From DASUPK01 sp963831605 (GTDB lineage Bacteria; Actinomycetota; Thermoleophilia; Solirubrobacterales; 70-9), in contig CAWHQR010000002.1 in NCBI GenBank assembly GCA_963831605.1, positions 434,001 through 498,000 on the forward strand: DNA of 64,000 bases, read 5' to 3'. The notes under the pieces are model-generated. The model was not told the origin of the DNA, ran no database searches, and saw only the letters and a list, made by a program, of their open reading frames with translations. Below, piece by piece: positions 61,099-64,000 of this stretch. The first letter of the stretch is position 1, and every line of letters begins with the position of its first letter. A program made the position numbers and the translations under genes.

Positions 61099-62133
61099 CT
61101 ATCCCCCCGCTGTCCCGGACGGCTCCTCGCGAAGCGCGTTACGAGTCACACCCGCCGCCGCCAGCAGCTCTCCCGTGCGTTCGACCGCCTGCTCGCGCAC
61201 GGACCGGTCGGCGAGGCGGACCGCGTTCGCGATGCCCTCCGGCGTGGAGCTGCCGTGGGCGACCACGGCCACCCCCCGCAACCCGAGCAGGATCGCGCCG
61301 CCGACCGAGTTCGGATCCATGGTCCGGCGCAGGCCGCCGAGAGCCGGGCGCAGCAGGAGCCCTCCCGCCGAGGCCAGCGGCCCGGAGCGGGCGGCTGCCC
61401 GGACCGCATCGGCGACCGCACGCGCAGTGCCCTCCAGCGTCTTCAGCGTGACGTTGCCGGTGAAGCCATCGGTGACGATCACGTCGGCCTCTCCCGCGAG
61501 CAGGTCGCGGCCCTCGAGGTTCCCGATGAAGCGGATCCCCTCGGCGCCGCTGAGCGCCTCATGGGCCTCGACCACGTCGGGCCGCCCCTTCTTCTGCTCC
61601 TCGCCGACCGAGAGCAATGCGACCCGGGGGCCGTCGACCCCGAGCACCGCTGAGCTGAACGCGGAGCCGAGGAAGGCGAACTGGATCAGGTGCTGGGGCC
61701 GGACATCGGTGTTCGCGCCGCAGTCGAGGAAGAGCAGTGGCGGACCGTCAGACCCTGGCACCGGGATCTGGGCCGCGAGCGCCGGCCGATGGACACCCTG
61801 GGCGCGCTTCAGGGCGAACAGGGCGGCGGTCATCGTGGCCCCGGTGGACCCCGCGCTCACCAGCGAGCTGCATCGCCCGTCCGCGACGGCGGCGGCGCCA
61901 CGGACGATCGAGGCCTCGGGCGTGAACCGGACAGCCGCGACCGGCTCGGCCTCGTTGCCGATCCAGTCGGCGGTCGGGTCGAGCTCGACGCCGTCGGGGA
62001 CCTCCAGCGAGCTCGGGCCGAAGATTCGAACGGGAATGCCGTCGGCGGCCGCCAGCCGCGCCCCCTCGACGACGACCTCCGGGCCGGCGTCCGTCCCGTA
62101 GCCATCAAGGGCGACCGCCGCCCGCTCAGGCAT
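61099..62133 (-). CDS. plsX: Phosphate acyltransferase PlsX
   Basis: 344 residues. Makes acyl-phosphate from acyl-ACP for membrane phospholipid synthesis. 'AVALDGYGTDAGPEVVVEGA', 'SLVSAGSTGATMTAALFALK', 'LLFLDCGANTDVRPQHLIQF', 'NLEGRDLLAGEADVIVTDGF', 'GNVTLKTLEGTARA' and 'GGAILLGLRGVAVVAHGSS' are family signatures. It directly abuts rpmF (stop at 62134, start at 62133). Confidence 0.94.
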   Translation of the reverse strand: MPERAAVALDGYGTDAGPEVVVEGARLAAADGIPVRIFGPSSLEVPDGVELDPTADWIGNEAEPVAAVRFTPEASIVRGAAAVADGRCSSLVSAGSTGATMTAALFALKRAQGVHRPALAAQIPVPGSDGPPLLFLDCGANTDVRPQHLIQFAFLGSAFSSAVLGVDGPRVALLSVGEEQKKGRPDVVEAHEALSGAEGIRFIGNLEGRDLLAGEADVIVTDGFTGNVTLKTLEGTARAVADAVRAAARSGPLASAGGLLLRPALGGLRRTMDPNSVGGAILLGLRGVAVVAHGSSTPEGIANAVRLADRSVREQAVERTGELLAAAGVTRNALREEPSGTAGG

Positions 62134-62355
62134 CTAGTCCTGGGAGGAAGACTGCGGGGCCTGCGACGCGGCGTCGGGGGCCTCGTGGCGGATCACCTCA
62201 CGACCTGCGTAGGTGCCGCACGTCGGGCAGACGCGATGCGGCAGGCGCGGGCTGTGGCAGCGCGGGCACTCGTTGAGCCGCGGGGTGGAAGCCTTGTGCT
62301 GGGCGCGCCGCTTGTCGCGCCGTGTCCTCGACTGTCTCTTCTTGGGGACCGCCAT
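62134..62355 (-). CDS. rpmF: 50S ribosomal protein L32 (zinc-binding type)
   Basis: 73 residues: 'MAVPKKRQSRTRRDKRRAQH' and a four-cysteine zinc ribbon 'CPRCHSPRLPHRVCPTCG', followed by a short Ser/Gln tail. All four cysteines are present, so it is the zinc-containing form. Overlaps nothing upstream; a secreted-protein gene separates it from yceD. Confidence 0.95.
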   Translation of the reverse strand: MAVPKKRQSRTRRDKRRAQHKASTPRLNECPRCHSPRLPHRVCPTCGTYAGREVIRHEAPDAASQAPQSSSQD

Positions 62356-62391
62356 CGGCGCGGGATGGTAGCGGTCACCGGGCCGTCGCCT

Positions 62392-63080
62392 CTACTTCTT
62401 CTTCTTCTTGCACTTCTTCTTCTTCGCGGACGCCGCCCGCTTGTGCTTCTTCTTCTTCTTGCACTTCGCCTTGGCGGGTGCCGCGGCGGCTGCCGGCGTC
62501 GAGGTCAACGTCGCCTGCACGTTCAAACGCCCGTCGGCACCGGTGCTGGGCGGGCTGAAATCGCCGACGTCGTTCCCATCGTCTGCCCCACAGCTGGGTT
62601 TCCGTGCGGAAACATCCAAGAGTCGCCTGGGGGCGCCCCCACGTAGAGCGGACTGAAATCGGTGTCGGGGCCACTCAGAATGCCGAGATGGTCGCTCGGC
62701 AGGACGGGAATGCTGACCGGATGACTGGTGACAACGCCATTGGGGAACGGCTGCTCGGGCCGATCGCGATGAGCTGGAATTCATCTGGATTGCCGGTCGG
62801 ACGCCAGATTTCGAGTGAGGCCGAGCCGTCGCCTGGGCCGCCCAATGCGCTCCAAGAGGTGACGGTCCACGGACCACCTCCCGCAGGGATCTGGGGAACG
62901 ACATAGGAGGCAGAGGACACGTCGTCCGTCCACTGCATGTACCGCAGCTCTGCAGCCCCGGTCGCCGGAGGACGGGGCTACTGCTCCGATCGTGGCCGTG
63001 TCCGCCGAGGCCGTCGGCGCGAGACATAGCGCCCCGATCAATCCGATCAGTCCTGCACCTGTCACGAACCGCGCTCGCAT
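62392..63080 (-). CDS. Secreted protein with Lys/Cys-rich tail (frameshifted)
   Basis: No named family. N-terminal signal peptide ('FVTGAGLIGLIGALCLAPTA', cleavage after ASA), then pieces in other frames: 'ASYVVPQIPAGGGPWTVTS', 'GDGSASLEIWRPTGNPDEFQ' (a beta-sandwich-like domain) and finally 'GRLNVQATLTSTPAAAAAPA' with a tail of about 25 residues, mostly Lys with two Cys (KCKKKKKHKR, KKKKCKKKKK). Frame changes are needed near 62970, 62690 and 62620. It sits between yceD and rpmF, which are normally adjacent. Confidence 0.6.
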
Positions 63081-63118
63081 ATCGCTCCCTCCCTCAGCCC
63101 CCTGACGGTCGGGTCACA

Positions 63119-63644
63119 CTAACGGTCGAGCTTGAGGTCCCGCAACTTCGCCATCCGTGGGTCGCCGCCGGTTTCGTGGCGGTGGGCCTCCGGGTCGACG
63201 TCGTTCAGGGACACGCCGCAGACCGCGCAGAGGCCGGCGCAGTCCGGCCGGCAGAGCGGCTGCTCGGGCAGCGCCAGGACGACGGCGTCGTTCGCCCAGC
63301 GGCCGACGTCGAGCTCACCGTCGGTGACGTAGGGGCTGCGCAGCTCCTCGTCGCGGCTGCTGCGGCTGGTCGACCTCGCGGGCGTCGACTCGGACCTCCG
63401 TCGAGGCCGGCTCGAGGCAGCGCACGCAGGGCCCGGTCAGCTCGGTGGCGAAGCGGAGGCGCAGGGCGTATCCGGTGCTGGTCCGGGAGACGTCGAGCCT
63501 GGCATTGACTCCACCACCCGCCGGCTCGTAGTCCTGCCCGCCCAACTCGATCGGGTCGAGCGCGACCTCGACATCGAACGCGCGAGCCTGCCCCGAGGAC
63601 AACGCCAGGCGCTCCAGATCGACGAGTCCACCTTCCGCATACAC
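63119..63644 (-). CDS. yceD: YceD/DUF177-family protein (one frameshift)
   Basis: The usual partner of rpmF, implicated in large-subunit RNA metabolism in other organisms. The N-part has 'DLERLALSSGQARAFDVEV' and 'LRFATELTGPCVRCLEPAST'; after a frame change near 63340 the C-part has 'VTDGELDVGRWANDAVVLAL', 'LCRPDCAGLCAVCGVSLND' (zinc-type cysteines) and ends 'GDPRMAKLRDLKLDR' at 63119. GTG at 63644 follows TACCCT by 8 bases, a leaderless pattern. It is divergent from a methyltransferase only 24 bases away. Confidence 0.85.
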
Positions 63645-63668
63645 TCGGTTCGAGGGTAGCGAGCGACC

Positions 63669-64000
63669 GTGTGCGCACAATTTCACTGGAATCCCGAGAC
63701 CTACCTGGAGGAGATCCGGGCCGAGGTCCCGCGCTATGACGAGCTGCAGCGCGCAGCGATCGAGGCGGTCCCATTTGCTCCCGATCGGGTCCTCGAGCTC
63801 GGCATGGGCACCGGGGAGACAACCCGGGTGCTGCTCGAGGCCTATCCGGAAGCCTGGGTGATCGGCCTGGACTCCGACTCGAACATGGTCTATCGGCTCC
63901 GCGAGGAGTACGACGACGTCCAGCTCGCCCGCATGGAGGACCCGCTTCCCGACGGCCCGTGGGACCTGGTGATCTCGGTGCTCTCCGTCCACCACCTCCA
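63669..64000 (+). CDS. SAM-dependent methyltransferase, 3' end beyond the window
   Basis: Open from GTG at 63669 (VCAQFHWNPETYLEEIRAEV) to the right edge, 110 codons seen. Motif I 'VLELGMGTGETTRVLLEAYP' and the ribose-binding acid 'VIGLDSDSNMVYRL' are clear, with motif II 'WDLVISVLSVHHL', the pattern of small-molecule class I methyltransferases (trans-aconitate/UbiE-like). The substrate is unknown. It diverges from yceD, with their promoters overlapping in a 24-base gap. Confidence 0.75.
   Translation, partial: MCAQFHWNPETYLEEIRAEVPRYDELQRAAIEAVPFAPDRVLELGMGTGETTRVLLEAYPEAWVIGLDSDSNMVYRLREEYDDVQLARMEDPLPDGPWDLVISVLSVHHL

Noticed and set aside
62395..62465. Repeated TTC/CTT units that look like a microsatellite
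   Set aside because: On the minus strand they are AAG codons of the Lys-rich tail of the secreted protein.

Overview
The window looks like a chromosomal segment of a high-GC actinobacterium, most likely class Thermoleophilia (Solirubrobacterales/Gaiellales type). The clues are very high GC, the actinobacterial gene order yceD-rpmF-plsX-acpP-rnc-smc-ftsY-ffh-rpsP-khpA-trmD-rplS, small secreted proteins with the 'PSPALVVACLALFVALGG' type signal region, secreted proteins with Lys/Cys-rich tails, and a WhiG/FliA sigma factor. No rRNA, CRISPR array, transposase or prophage was seen. This placement rests on resemblance and gene order only.

Layout. 1-7.9 kb: surface-polysaccharide genes (three glycosyltransferases, a Wzx-like flippase, a sugar nucleotidyltransferase, a sugar epimerase, an FkbM methyltransferase, and the 36-residue remnant of a DegT aminotransferase). 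7.9-22.4 kb: a long minus-strand run read as thrS, infC, two DegT aminotransferases, rpmI, rplT, trmH-type methylase, pheS, pheT, argC, argJ, argB, argD and a small membrane protein. 22.4-36.4 kb: envelope and information genes (M23 peptidase, DUF1326, three tRNAs, an epimerase, NfeD-like, a beta-helix protein, RNase HI, a secreted DUF6351 hydrolase, an EF-G-like GTPase, a WhiG/FliA sigma factor, a Xer recombinase, an L,D-transpeptidase and a formyl-THF cyclo-ligase-like gene). 36.4-38.6 kb: an inserted block (RTX-type protein plus FkbM methyltransferase) bounded by two copies of the cyclo-ligase 3' end. 38.6-48.3 kb: a hydrolase, a cNMP/thioredoxin-reductase fusion, and the thiD / two small genes / ilvD operon, then dprA-comM, yraN and rnhB. 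48.4-64 kb: the core translation, secretion, lipid and chromosome genes, with cell-wall enzymes placed among them.

Two features affect how everything is read. First, nearly every gene from 1 to about 22.6 kb needs one or more single-base frame corrections (argD, argB, argJ, pheS, rplT and thrS all do), while genes from 23 to 62 kb are almost all clean. These are probably assembly or sequencing indels, not decay, so I annotate the restored gene spans and state where the frame breaks. Second, at least twelve genes have a TANNNT box 6-10 bases before the start codon, so leaderless transcription seems common here and helps to choose starts.

The most unusual items are: an 81-residue protein ending like MoaD/ThiS (...Gly-Gly) with a 138-residue partner, overlapped between thiD and ilvD; an RNase III that has lost several catalytic acidic residues; two DegT genes placed inside the infC-rpmI-rplT operon; the duplicated cyclo-ligase end around the 36-38 kb island; a candidate structured RNA with its own terminator near 25.4-25.5 kb; and apparent CTG start codons for lepB and argB.
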